Source: Sphingomonas sp. Leaf67 (GTDB taxonomy: Bacteria > Pseudomonadota > Alphaproteobacteria > Sphingomonadales > Sphingomonadaceae). Taken from it: a stretch of DNA of 64,000 nucleotides. Below the pieces are notes generated by a model. It was given only the letters and a program-made list of their open reading frames with translations. It did not search any database and had not been told where the DNA came from. Positions 19,004-25,951 of this stretch are shown here, one piece after another (the first letter of the stretch is position 1; each line of letters starts with the position of its first letter). A program made the translations under genes and the position numbers. The stretch is taken from contig NZ_LMLP01000023.1 in the NCBI RefSeq assembly GCF_001421965.1, forward strand, positions 62,001 to 126,000. The letters are read 5' to 3'.

Positions 19004-19014
19004 GGAAGTACCCT

Positions 19015-19431
19015 TCAGTACGTCATCGACGCGGCGTTGAGCAGGCCGATCCCGATCGAGGTCGCAGCGTTGTAGATCGCGCTGGCGACATTGCCTTCCT
19101 CGATCCGGCGGACCATGTCGCGGACGATGAAGCGGCGCACGACCAGCGCTGCGCCGATCTGGATCACGCCCGCCAGCAAGGCCCATGCGGCGAATTCGAC
19201 CGGATCGGCGGTGACGCTGAGCGCGGAGGCGAGGGGCAGCGCGAAGCCGATGATCGCCCCGCCCAGCGCGATCGCCGCCGCCGGATTGCCCGATGCGATC
19301 AGCGTGCGTTCGTCATAGGGCGTCGAAATCTGATACAGCCGCTTGAACACCGCGAGGAACAGGCAGGCCAGCCCGAACGCGATGATGAAATGGATCGCGC
19401 CGTTCAGGAAAGTGCCGAAATCGAGCGTCAT
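19015..19431 (-). CDS. DUF350 membrane protein (YjfL family)
   Basis: A 138-residue integral membrane protein with about four hydrophobic segments: NGAIHFIIAFGLACLFLAVF, then a soluble loop RLYQISTPYDERTLIASGN, NPAAAIALGGAIIGFALPLA, and FAAWALLAGVIQIGAALVV, ending in a basic region and another hydrophobic stretch. The internal layout is typical of DUF350 (UPF0719). It corresponds to E. coli YjfL. It lies 11 bases upstream of the DUF1190 gene and about 20 bases downstream of the DUF2491 gene, so all three are probably co-transcribed. Role unknown; family members recur beside PspA-type and ATP-grasp proteins, as here. Confidence 0.85.
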   Translation of the reverse strand: MTLDFGTFLNGAIHFIIAFGLACLFLAVFKRLYQISTPYDERTLIASGNPAAAIALGGAIIGFALPLASALSVTADPVEFAAWALLAGVIQIGAALVVRRFIVRDMVRRIEEGNVASAIYNAATSIGIGLLNAASMTY

Positions 19432-19453
19432 CTGGTTCCCCCTTGTCGCCGGT

Positions 19454-20095
19454 TCAGGCGTTGAATTCGGCGGGCAGCAGCGGCAGCCCGACCATGATCT
19501 CGTGCGTCAGGTCGCCGCCCTCCGGCTGCATGGCGATGGCGAGCAGCAACTCCTGCCCCTCCGGCGCGATGTCGCGCGCATAGAGCATGCAGGCCTGCTT
19601 GATCTGGCGGACCGGGCGACCGGTGCGTTCGTAATAGACCGCCTCCCACAATTCGACCGGCGGCTGGCTGCGATCGTCCTCGCCGTACCAGAAACGCTGG
19701 AAGCGGGCGAGGCCGGGTTCGTCCCAGACGGGTTGCGACAGGCGATTGCGGAACGCGCCGGTATCGGCCCAGTCGACCGGATAGGTCGACGACCATGGCC
19801 GGAACAGGGTGAAATCATCGGCGTCGGAGCCGTCCGCCGACTGGCTGACCGCCTGCAACATCAGTTCGTCGTCGGTGTAGAAACGGTGGACATGGCTGCC
19901 ATCGTCCAGCCGGATGACGCCCTGCGCCGTGATTTCCAGCGTATCGCGCTCGAGGGTGAAGGCGGCACCGGTCAGCCGCCGCCATGCCAGCGCGTCGAGC
20001 CGGACCTGGCGTCCGATGGTGATGTTGCGGACCACCGCGATGCCGGGGGTTTCCTCCCGCGCGCCGCTGCCGCCGAACAGGCTGCCGAATATCAT
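19454..20095 (-). CDS. DUF2491 family protein (YjfK family)
   Basis: A soluble 213-residue protein matching E. coli YjfK. It begins MIFGSLFGGSGAREETPGIA, and contains NITIGRQVRLDALAWRRLTG, the acidic stretch SADGSDADDFTLFRPWSSTY and the aromatic run ARFQRFWYGEDDRSQPPVEL. Its start overlaps the stop of the upstream channel gene by four bases (ATGA), a sign of translational coupling. It has no signal peptide or membrane span, so it is probably cytoplasmic and works with the channel and DUF350 membrane proteins. No enzymatic motif is apparent. Confidence 0.83.
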   Translation of the reverse strand: MIFGSLFGGSGAREETPGIAVVRNITIGRQVRLDALAWRRLTGAAFTLERDTLEITAQGVIRLDDGSHVHRFYTDDELMLQAVSQSADGSDADDFTLFRPWSSTYPVDWADTGAFRNRLSQPVWDEPGLARFQRFWYGEDDRSQPPVELWEAVYYERTGRPVRQIKQACMLYARDIAPEGQELLLAIAMQPEGGDLTHEIMVGLPLLPAEFNA

Positions 20096-21096
20096 GCCGC
20101 GATCCTTGTCCGGGCGATGTAGAACAGCCGGTCGCCGACCGCGATCCGACCGTCGGGGTCGAATACCGGCGAATGCTGTCCGGCGCCACAGCTGGCGACC
20201 AAGATTCCGCCGCGGGTGCGCAGATCGCGTGCGGCATCGTCGAAACTGCCGCCGGTGCGCGCGGTGGTGGCGTACAGCGTGCCGCCATCGTCGGTGTGGC
20301 TGGCGAGTTGCGCGATCAGGCGGCTGGAACCGGGGTCGCTGAGTGCCTTGACCACCAGTTCGACGGTCGGGGTCAGCACCACTTCGACCTGCGGACAATG
20401 TGCCGCCAGCAGCCCGGCGGTGTCGGGATCGCGCAGGAAGCAGACGACATGGCCGGTGTCGTTGAGCGCGGTTACCGCCAGCGTCGCCGCCAGCGTGTCG
20501 GGATCGGACGGGCCATAGACGATGACGCGTTCGGCGGTCGCGACGCCGGCGCGGCGCAGGTCGGCCGGCGCGGTGAGCGAGGCGACGCGGACGAAGCGGT
20601 GCGTCGTGGCGTCGCCGGTCAGTTCCTGCGTCGCGACCAGCACCAGTTCATGCCCCTGCCCGTCGGCGACGATCTCCGCGATCATGCGCGGGGTACGATC
20701 GGGGTCGTAGCCGACGAGGACGATATGGCCACGCATCGCGCTATAGTCCCCCAGGCCCATGCGCCGCCGCCGCCAGCGCGCCGACACCCCGGCAAAGGCG
20801 CGGGCGATCGACACGGTGAACAGCGCGATCGCGCCGGGCATGACGAACAGCGCGGTGACGATCCGCCCCGCATCCGATTTCGGCGACAGGTCGCCATAGC
20901 CGACCGTCGAGGCGGTCGTCGCATACCAATAGAGATAGGCCGAGGGGCGCAGCAGGTCGCTTTCCCCGGCAAAGGCCAGCAATTCCCACGAGATGGTCAT
21001 GTGCAGGACCAGCAGCGCGAGCAGCACGCCACGGTGCAGCTCGCTGGCCGCGAGATAGAGCCGCCTTAGATACCTGCCGAGACTGAATGACTTCAT
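20092..21096 (-). CDS. Two-TM potassium channel with RCK/TrkA-N domains
   Basis: A 334-residue ion channel. The first hydrophobic segment is GVLLALLVLHMTISWELLAF, followed by a pore loop with the selectivity filter TASTVGYGDLSP, and a second span IVTALFVMPGAIALFTVSIA. The cytoplasmic part contains a Rossmann RCK domain (GHIVLVGYDPDRTPRMIAEI, then HELVLVAT and RVIVYGPSDPDTLAATLAV) and a C-terminal RCK_C-like region. ATG 21096 (MKSFSLGRYLRRLY) is chosen; a GTG at 21117 is possible. It heads the minus arm of the yjf-like cluster and is divergent from the DUF2170-pspA-ATP-grasp arm. Presumed role is potassium flux across the inner membrane under envelope stress. Confidence 0.87.
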   Translation of the reverse strand: MKSFSLGRYLRRLYLAASELHRGVLLALLVLHMTISWELLAFAGESDLLRPSAYLYWYATTASTVGYGDLSPKSDAGRIVTALFVMPGAIALFTVSIARAFAGVSARWRRRRMGLGDYSAMRGHIVLVGYDPDRTPRMIAEIVADGQGHELVLVATQELTGDATTHRFVRVASLTAPADLRRAGVATAERVIVYGPSDPDTLAATLAVTALNDTGHVVCFLRDPDTAGLLAAHCPQVEVVLTPTVELVVKALSDPGSSRLIAQLASHTDDGGTLYATTARTGGSFDDAARDLRTRGGILVASCGAGQHSPVFDPDGRIAVGDRLFYIARTRIAA

Positions 21097-21193
21097 CCCC
21101 TGCCCATGCCCCCGCACCTTGCTTTTTGGTCGCGCCTTATGCTTGGGGTGTCAAGCGCGGCCAACACACCGGGCCGGCTTTTCGGAGGGATGG

Positions 21194-21625
21194 ATGGACG
21201 AAGCACCCCGTAGCTGGACGATCGCCGGACTGGCGCAGGCGCTCAGCGGACCCGATCATGCCGACGAACTGAGCGTCGAGCGGATCGAACAGGCCGAACC
21301 GGTCCTGAAACTGACCATGCATCATGTCGGCGACCTCGCCATCTTCGCCTCGGTCGCGGGCGAGCAGATCGTCGTGTCGACCCTGTTGTGGCCGGTCGAC
21401 GAACAGTCCGAACCGGACGCGTTCAACCGGTTCCTGCTGAAGACGCAGAAGCTGGTGCCGCTGTCGAATTTCGCCATCGCGGAAGTGGGCGGACGCGAAT
21501 ATTATGAGCTGGTGGGTGAGCTGTCGGTCGAATCGTCGCTGCATACCGTACTGATCGAACTGCGCGTGCTGGCGCAGAATGCGATCGAGGCGGCGTCGGA
21601 ACTGCGCACCGAATTTGCCGCGTAA
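21194..21625 (+). CDS. DUF2170 family protein (YjfI family)
   Basis: A 143-residue soluble protein corresponding to E. coli YjfI. Recognisable stretches are LKLTMHHVGDLAIFASVAGE, QIVVSTLLWPVDEQ, DAFNRFLLKTQKLVPLSNFA and ELSVESSLHTVLIELRVLAQ. ATG 21194 is preceded by CGGAGGGA at good spacing. It heads the plus arm of the cluster and is 14 bases upstream of the pspA-like gene. No known catalytic motif; in E. coli it is encoded next to the PspA paralogue YjfJ. Confidence 0.85.
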   Translation: MDEAPRSWTIAGLAQALSGPDHADELSVERIEQAEPVLKLTMHHVGDLAIFASVAGEQIVVSTLLWPVDEQSEPDAFNRFLLKTQKLVPLSNFAIAEVGGREYYELVGELSVESSLHTVLIELRVLAQNAIEAASELRTEFAA

Positions 21626-21639
21626 CGGAAGGTAGGACG

Positions 21640-22380
21640 ATGTCGATGTGGAAGAATCTGGTCGCGCTGGTGCGCGGCACCGCGCACGAAACCGGTCAGT
21701 CGATCGTCGATGCCAAGGCGCTGACGATCCTCGACCAGCAGATCCGCGATGCCGGATCGCTGCAGGCCAAGGCGCGCGACGATCTCGCGACGCTGACCGC
21801 CAAGCGGCGGATGATGGAGAAGGAGCTGGAGGGCCTGACCTCGCAGCGGGATAAATATGAATCGTCGGCGCGCGCGGCGATGGCGCGTGGCGACATGGAC
21901 CTCGCCCGCGAGGTCGCACAGCGGCTGGCGACGATCGAGCAGGAACAGTCGACCAAGACGCCGCAGATCGCCGACATGCGATCCGCCGAGGACAAGATTC
22001 GCGGCATCATCAAGACCGGCGACGGCAAGATCGACGCGCTGCGCCGCGAGGTCGACGTCGTCCGCGCGAACGAGAGCGTGCAGAAGGCGCAGGCTTCGGT
22101 CGCCAGCAGCTATGGCGGGGCCACCGCGTCGCTGGGGTCGGCAGCCGACAGCCTCGCGCGGCTGAAGGAGCGGCAGGCGATCCGCGAAGAGAAGTTCAAG
22201 GCGCAGGCCGAGCTGGAGGACATGCGCACCGGTGCCGACCTCGACGAAAAGCTGAAGGCGGCGGGGCTGTTGCCCGGATCGTCGAGCGCCGACGACATCC
22301 TTGCCCGGCTGTCGAGCCCCAAGGACGCGCCGCGCCTGTCCGACGGGACGCGCGACGGCGGAACGATCGGGCGCGACTGA
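21640..22380 (+). CDS. PspA/IM30 family protein (YjfJ type)
   Basis: A 246-residue PspA/Vipp1-like protein (ESCRT-III superfamily), predicted to be mostly long helices and coiled coil. It starts MSMWKNLVALVRGTAHETGQ with an amphipathic N-terminus, followed by IVDAKALTILDQQIRDAGSL, typical of the PspA hairpin, and heptad-rich segments (LEGLTSQRDKYESSARAAMA). The C-terminal part has a predicted helix with RLKERQAIREEKFKAQAELE and a flexible tail. Such proteins polymerise on stressed membranes to preserve the proton gradient. The gene is co-transcribed with the DUF2170 gene and overlaps the ATP-grasp gene by one base. No PspF-like regulator or PspB/C genes are nearby. Confidence 0.88.
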   Translation: MSMWKNLVALVRGTAHETGQSIVDAKALTILDQQIRDAGSLQAKARDDLATLTAKRRMMEKELEGLTSQRDKYESSARAAMARGDMDLAREVAQRLATIEQEQSTKTPQIADMRSAEDKIRGIIKTGDGKIDALRREVDVVRANESVQKAQASVASSYGGATASLGSAADSLARLKERQAIREEKFKAQAELEDMRTGADLDEKLKAAGLLPGSSSADDILARLSSPKDAPRLSDGTRDGGTIGRD

Positions 22381-23543
22381 TGGAACGCCGCGCGGTCGCC
22401 CCCCGTCCCGACTGGCGGGCGACCGCCGAGCGGATGGGATTCACGTTCCACCATCAGGACGGCCAGAAATATTGGGAGGAGGGGGCGTGGTACGCCTTCT
22501 CGCTCGACGAGATCGAACAGGGGATCGAGGCACCCAGTGTCGAACTCCACGGCCTGTGCCGCGATCTGGTGAACGAGGTCGTCGGCAGCGAGGCGCTGAT
22601 GCACCGCCTCGCCATTCCCGACGACATGCGCGACGTGGTGGCGGCGTCGTGGAAGGCGCATGCGCCGTCGCTGTACGGGCGGTTCGATTTCGCCTTTGAC
22701 GGCAGCGGCCCGGCCAAGCTGCTCGAATATAATGCCGATACCCCGACCAGCATTTTCGAGACCGCGCTGTTCCAGTGGCAATGGCTGGAGGATCGCATCG
22801 CGGACGGCACGCTGCCGGCGGGGGCCGATCAGTATAACCGGCTGCACGATGCGCTGGTCGAACGCTTCGGTGCGTTGTTCACGCGGGGCAGCACCGTGCA
22901 TTTCGCGTCGGTCGACGACCATGTCGAGGATCGCCAGACCGTCCGCTATCTGGAGGATGTCGCGCGGCAGGCGGGGCTGGACCCGGCATTCGTCGCGATC
23001 GACCGGATCGGCGTCGATGGCGACGGCGCGTTCGTCGATGGCGACGACGTGCTTATCGGTGCGCTGTTCAAGCTGTATCCATGGGAGGATATGCTGCGCG
23101 AACCCTATGCCAAGCAACTGGCGGCGACGAAGACGCTGTTCCTCGAACCGGCGTGGAAGGCGCTGCTGTCGAACAAGGGCATCTTGCCGTTATTGTGGCA
23201 GCGGCATCGCGGGCACCCGAATTTGCTGCCGGCCGCGTTTGCGGACGACGCGGCGGCGCTGGCGGAGATCGGTGATGCCTATGTGCGCAAGCCGATTTTC
23301 TCGCGCGAGGGCTGGGACATCGAACTGGTCGACGGCAGCGCCACCGCCCGTGGTCCGGAGGGCGGTTACGGCGAGGAAGGCCATGTCGTGCAGGCGCTGG
23401 CCCGGTTGCCGGTGTTCGACGGCAATCATGCGGTGGTGGGATCGTGGATCGTCGGCGACGACGCGGTCGCGCTGTCGGTGCGCGAGGATGACGGGCCGAT
23501 CACCCGCGATCTGGCAAGGTTCGTGCCGCATGCGATCGTTTGA
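22380..23543 (+). CDS. Glutathionylspermidine synthase-like ATP-grasp ligase (YjfC/YgiC family)
   Basis: A 387-residue ATP-grasp carbon-nitrogen ligase. It shows FHHQDGQKYWEEGAWYAFSL at the N-terminus (a YgiC/YjfC hallmark), FDFAFDGSGPAKLLEYNADT with the ATP-grasp glutamate/asparagine, PTSIFETALFQWQWLED, and the C-terminal ATP-binding region YVRKPIFSREGWDIELVDG. It lacks the amidase domain of full glutathionylspermidine synthetase. Family members are thought to join an amine or amino acid to a carboxyl group, and no natural substrate is established here. The start overlaps the pspA-like stop (TGATG), implying coupled translation. It faces convergently two palindromic repeats and the DUF167 gene. 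Confidence 0.88.
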   Translation: MERRAVAPRPDWRATAERMGFTFHHQDGQKYWEEGAWYAFSLDEIEQGIEAPSVELHGLCRDLVNEVVGSEALMHRLAIPDDMRDVVAASWKAHAPSLYGRFDFAFDGSGPAKLLEYNADTPTSIFETALFQWQWLEDRIADGTLPAGADQYNRLHDALVERFGALFTRGSTVHFASVDDHVEDRQTVRYLEDVARQAGLDPAFVAIDRIGVDGDGAFVDGDDVLIGALFKLYPWEDMLREPYAKQLAATKTLFLEPAWKALLSNKGILPLLWQRHRGHPNLLPAAFADDAAALAEIGDAYVRKPIFSREGWDIELVDGSATARGPEGGYGEEGHVVQALARLPVFDGNHAVVGSWIVGDDAVALSVREDDGPITRDLARFVPHAIV

Positions 23544-23564
23544 GGTGGGGTAGCGACACGCGTT

Positions 23565-23790
23565 CCGTCATTCCGGCGTAGGCCGGAATCCATGGACATG
23601 GTGATGTCGCGTTTCCTTCGATAGCGCCTGACACAATGGATCCCGGCCTTCGCAGGGATGACGAGGTGGACAGGGAAGACGAGCAGGCAATTTCGTCGTT
23701 CCCGCGCAGGCGGGAACCCATTGCCGCTGACAATTGCGATGGAGTCGCGGCGTCGGCGTGTATGGATTCCCGTCTTCGCGGGAATGACGA
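23565..23790. repeat. Two palindromic elements between convergent genes
   Basis: First element (about 23565-23664): TCATTCCGGCGTAGGCCGGA paired with ATCCCGGCCTTCGCAGGGAT. Second (about 23694-23790): CGTTCCCGCGCAGGCGGGAA paired with ATTCCCGTCTTCGCGGGAAT. Both belong to the CCCGCCTGCGCGGG-core family, and a TATGGATTCCCG stretch precedes the right half as at 18321 and 33495. The second ends directly at the stop codon of the DUF167 gene. The whole 247-base gap holds no gene. Confidence 0.85.
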
Positions 23791-24102
23791 TTAAGGGATG
23801 AGTGTCCGCAACGCCGCTTCCAGCGCTACCGCATCCCCCGCAATCCGCAGCCTTTTCACCCGGCTGGTCTGCCCTGCGACCAGCGTCACCGCGCTACGCC
23901 CGACCCGCAGTTGCTTCGCGACGAACCGCACGACTTCGTCATTCGCCGCACCATCGACCGGCGGGGCAGCGACGCGCAGGCCGAGTGCGGTCGCGTCGCC
24001 CTCCAACGCTACCACGCCCGTCACCGCCGTCTTCGACGCTTTCGGCGTGGCGCGGATCGTCAGCGTCGCGCCGGTCGCGTCAAGGGTAAAAGGATCGCGC
24101 AT
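23791..24102 (-). CDS. DUF167 family protein (YggU type)
   Basis: A 103-residue cytoplasmic protein. It shows the DUF167 hallmarks LTIRATPKASKTAVTGV, then LGLRVAAPPVDGAANDEVVR and VGRSAVTLVAGQTSRVKRLR, with the conserved P-V-D-G-A-A-N loop. Members are widespread in bacteria and archaea, structurally known from YggU, without an assigned activity. ATG 24102 (MRDPFTLDATGATL) is the natural start; an upstream in-frame ATG would add 22 atypical residues. It is divergent from the MFS exporter with 75 bases between starts. Confidence 0.87.
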   Translation of the reverse strand: MRDPFTLDATGATLTIRATPKASKTAVTGVVALEGDATALGLRVAAPPVDGAANDEVVRFVAKQLRVGRSAVTLVAGQTSRVKRLRIAGDAVALEAALRTLIP

Positions 24103-24177
24103 CGCGTTCCCATCGCCGCCGCGCGGGTCCGACACAAGCGGCTTGGCACAAAGCGGCGCGCGACGCATTCATCGGCC

Positions 24178-25848
24178 ATGGCAACCTCAACCGTAACGAC
24201 CACGACGGCGACGCATAGCTCACCACTGTCGATCCCGATCTTCCGGGCCATCTGGGTCGCATCGATGGCGTCCAATTTCGGCGGGTTGATCCAGTCGGTC
24301 GGCGCATCGTGGATGATGACCTCGCTGGCGGCATCGCCGCAGATGATCGCGCTGGTGCAGGCGTCGACGACGCTGCCGATCATGTTGTTGTCGCTCTGGG
24401 CCGGGGCGGTGGCCGACAATCTCGACCGGCGGCGGGTGATGCTGGCGGCGCAGGGGTTCATGCTGACCGTGTCGGTCGCGTTGGCGGTGTGCGCGTGGAT
24501 GGGGTTGCTCAGCCCGTGGCTGCTGCTGTCGTTCACCTTTCTGATCGGCTGCGGGACCGCGATCAATGGGCCGGCATGGCAGGCATCGGTCGGCGACATG
24601 GTGCCGCGCAGCGTGTTGCCGAGTGCGGTCGCGCTCAATTCGATGGGGTTCAATATCGCACGCAGCGTCGGCCCGGCACTGGGCGGGGCGATCGTCGCGG
24701 TCGCGGGTGCGGCGGCGGCGTTCCTGACCAATGCGCTGAGCTATATCGGGCTGATCGCGGTGCTGGCGCGGTGGAAGCCCGACTATGCTCCGCGCACCTT
24801 GCCGCGCGAGACGCTGGGCCTCGCGATGGCGGCGGGGGTGCGCTATGTCCGCATGTCGCCAAGCCTGCGGACGGTGCTGATCCGGGCCGCGCTGTTCGGC
24901 GTCGCGGCGAGTGCGGTGCCGGCGATGATGCCACTGGTCGCGCGCGACCTCGTCACCGGCGGACCGCTGACCTATGGCGCGCTGCTGGGCGCATTCGGCG
25001 GCGGGGCAGTGATCGGCGCGCTGGGCAGCGTGCGGCTGCGCAAGCGCTGGGCACCCGAGCGGCTGGTCCGCGTGGCGGCGACCGCACTGGCGAGCGGTGC
25101 GGCGATCGCGGCGGTCAGCCCGGTCCTGCCGCTGACGATGGCGGCGCTGGTGCTGGCCGGCGCGGGCTGGGTATCGGCGCTCAGCACCTTCAACGTATCG
25201 GTGCAGATGGCGGCACCGCGCTGGGTCGTGGCGCGGGCACTGGCGCTGTACCAGATGGCCGCGTTCGGCGGCATGACGATCGGCAGCTGGCTGTTCGGAT
25301 CGGTCGCCGAAGGATCGGGGGTCCATATCGCGTTGCTGGCGGCGGCGGCGGTGCAGATGCTGAGCGTCGCCGCCGGGTTCAAGCTGCCGTTGCGCGATAT
25401 CGAGACCGCGAGCCTTGCGCCGCGCGGGTGGGAGACGCCCGATACCGAAGTGCCGGTCGAGGCGCGATCGGGGCCGGTGGTGGTGACGATCGATTACCGG
25501 ATCGCGCCGAAGGATGTCGTCGGTTTCCTGAACGTCATGAACGAACGGCGCCGCATCCGCCGCCGCGACGGCGCGCATCACTGGGCGTTGCTGCGCGACC
25601 TGAACGATCCGGAGCTGTGGATCGAGCGGTATCATGTCTCGACGTGGCTCGAATATATCCGTCACAACCAGCGCCGGACCGAGGCGGATCACGCGAACAG
25701 CGTCGCGTTGCTGGCGCTGCACCGGGGCAACGCGCCGCCGCGCGTCCACCGGATGATCGAGCGCCAGACCGGTTCGCTGCCGGTCGCCCGCCTGCCGACC
25801 CCCCGCGAGATGGCCGATCCGATGACCGATCCGACACGGTCGAATTGA
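24178..25848 (+). CDS. MFS exporter with C-terminal ABM-like domain
   Basis: A 556-residue protein. Residues 1 to about 410 form a 12-span major facilitator of the EntS/MFS_3 type: ISIPIFR-like opening (SIPIFRAIWVASMASNFGG), SVGASWMMTSLAASPQMIAL, and the loop signature AGAVADNLDRRRVMLAAQ. The C-terminal roughly 125 residues form a separate soluble domain: VVVTIDYRIAPKDVVGFLNV, then RRRIRRRDGAHHWALLRDL and HVSTWLEYIRHNQRRT, resembling an antibiotic-biosynthesis-monooxygenase-like (dimeric alpha/beta barrel) fold. This fusion is known in MFS_3 proteins. The substrate is unknown. The start at 24178 gives MATSTVTTTTATHSSPLSIP; earlier in-frame codons lie in the divergent gene's territory. Confidence 0.85.
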   Translation: MATSTVTTTTATHSSPLSIPIFRAIWVASMASNFGGLIQSVGASWMMTSLAASPQMIALVQASTTLPIMLLSLWAGAVADNLDRRRVMLAAQGFMLTVSVALAVCAWMGLLSPWLLLSFTFLIGCGTAINGPAWQASVGDMVPRSVLPSAVALNSMGFNIARSVGPALGGAIVAVAGAAAAFLTNALSYIGLIAVLARWKPDYAPRTLPRETLGLAMAAGVRYVRMSPSLRTVLIRAALFGVAASAVPAMMPLVARDLVTGGPLTYGALLGAFGGGAVIGALGSVRLRKRWAPERLVRVAATALASGAAIAAVSPVLPLTMAALVLAGAGWVSALSTFNVSVQMAAPRWVVARALALYQMAAFGGMTIGSWLFGSVAEGSGVHIALLAAAAVQMLSVAAGFKLPLRDIETASLAPRGWETPDTEVPVEARSGPVVVTIDYRIAPKDVVGFLNVMNERRRIRRRDGAHHWALLRDLNDPELWIERYHVSTWLEYIRHNQRRTEADHANSVALLALHRGNAPPRVHRMIERQTGSLPVARLPTPREMADPMTDPTRSN

Positions 25849-25852
25849 TTTA

Positions 25853-25880
25853 TTGAACACTGTTATTTTTATGCTAGGCT
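25853..25880 (+). promoter_or_regulatory. Candidate promoter of the LplT-PlsC-Aas gene
   Basis: An AT-rich island (TTTATTGAACACTGTTATTT) interrupts GC-rich sequence just after the MFS stop. TTGAAC at 25853-25858 and TAGGCT at 25875-25880 are spaced by 16 bases, a plausible -35/-10 pair about 70 bases ahead of the start at 25952. Inferred from sequence only. Confidence 0.4.
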
Positions 25881-25951
25881 GATCGCGTCGCCGTGATTCG
25901 GGGGCGGGCCGGTGCCTGTTCCCGGGTTGGGCAATCCCGATGGGGGAATGG

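Noticed and set aside
21097..21193. Possible sigma-54 promoter ahead of the PspA arm
   Set aside because: No GG-N10-GC element with correct spacing is seen, and no PspF-type activator gene is nearby.
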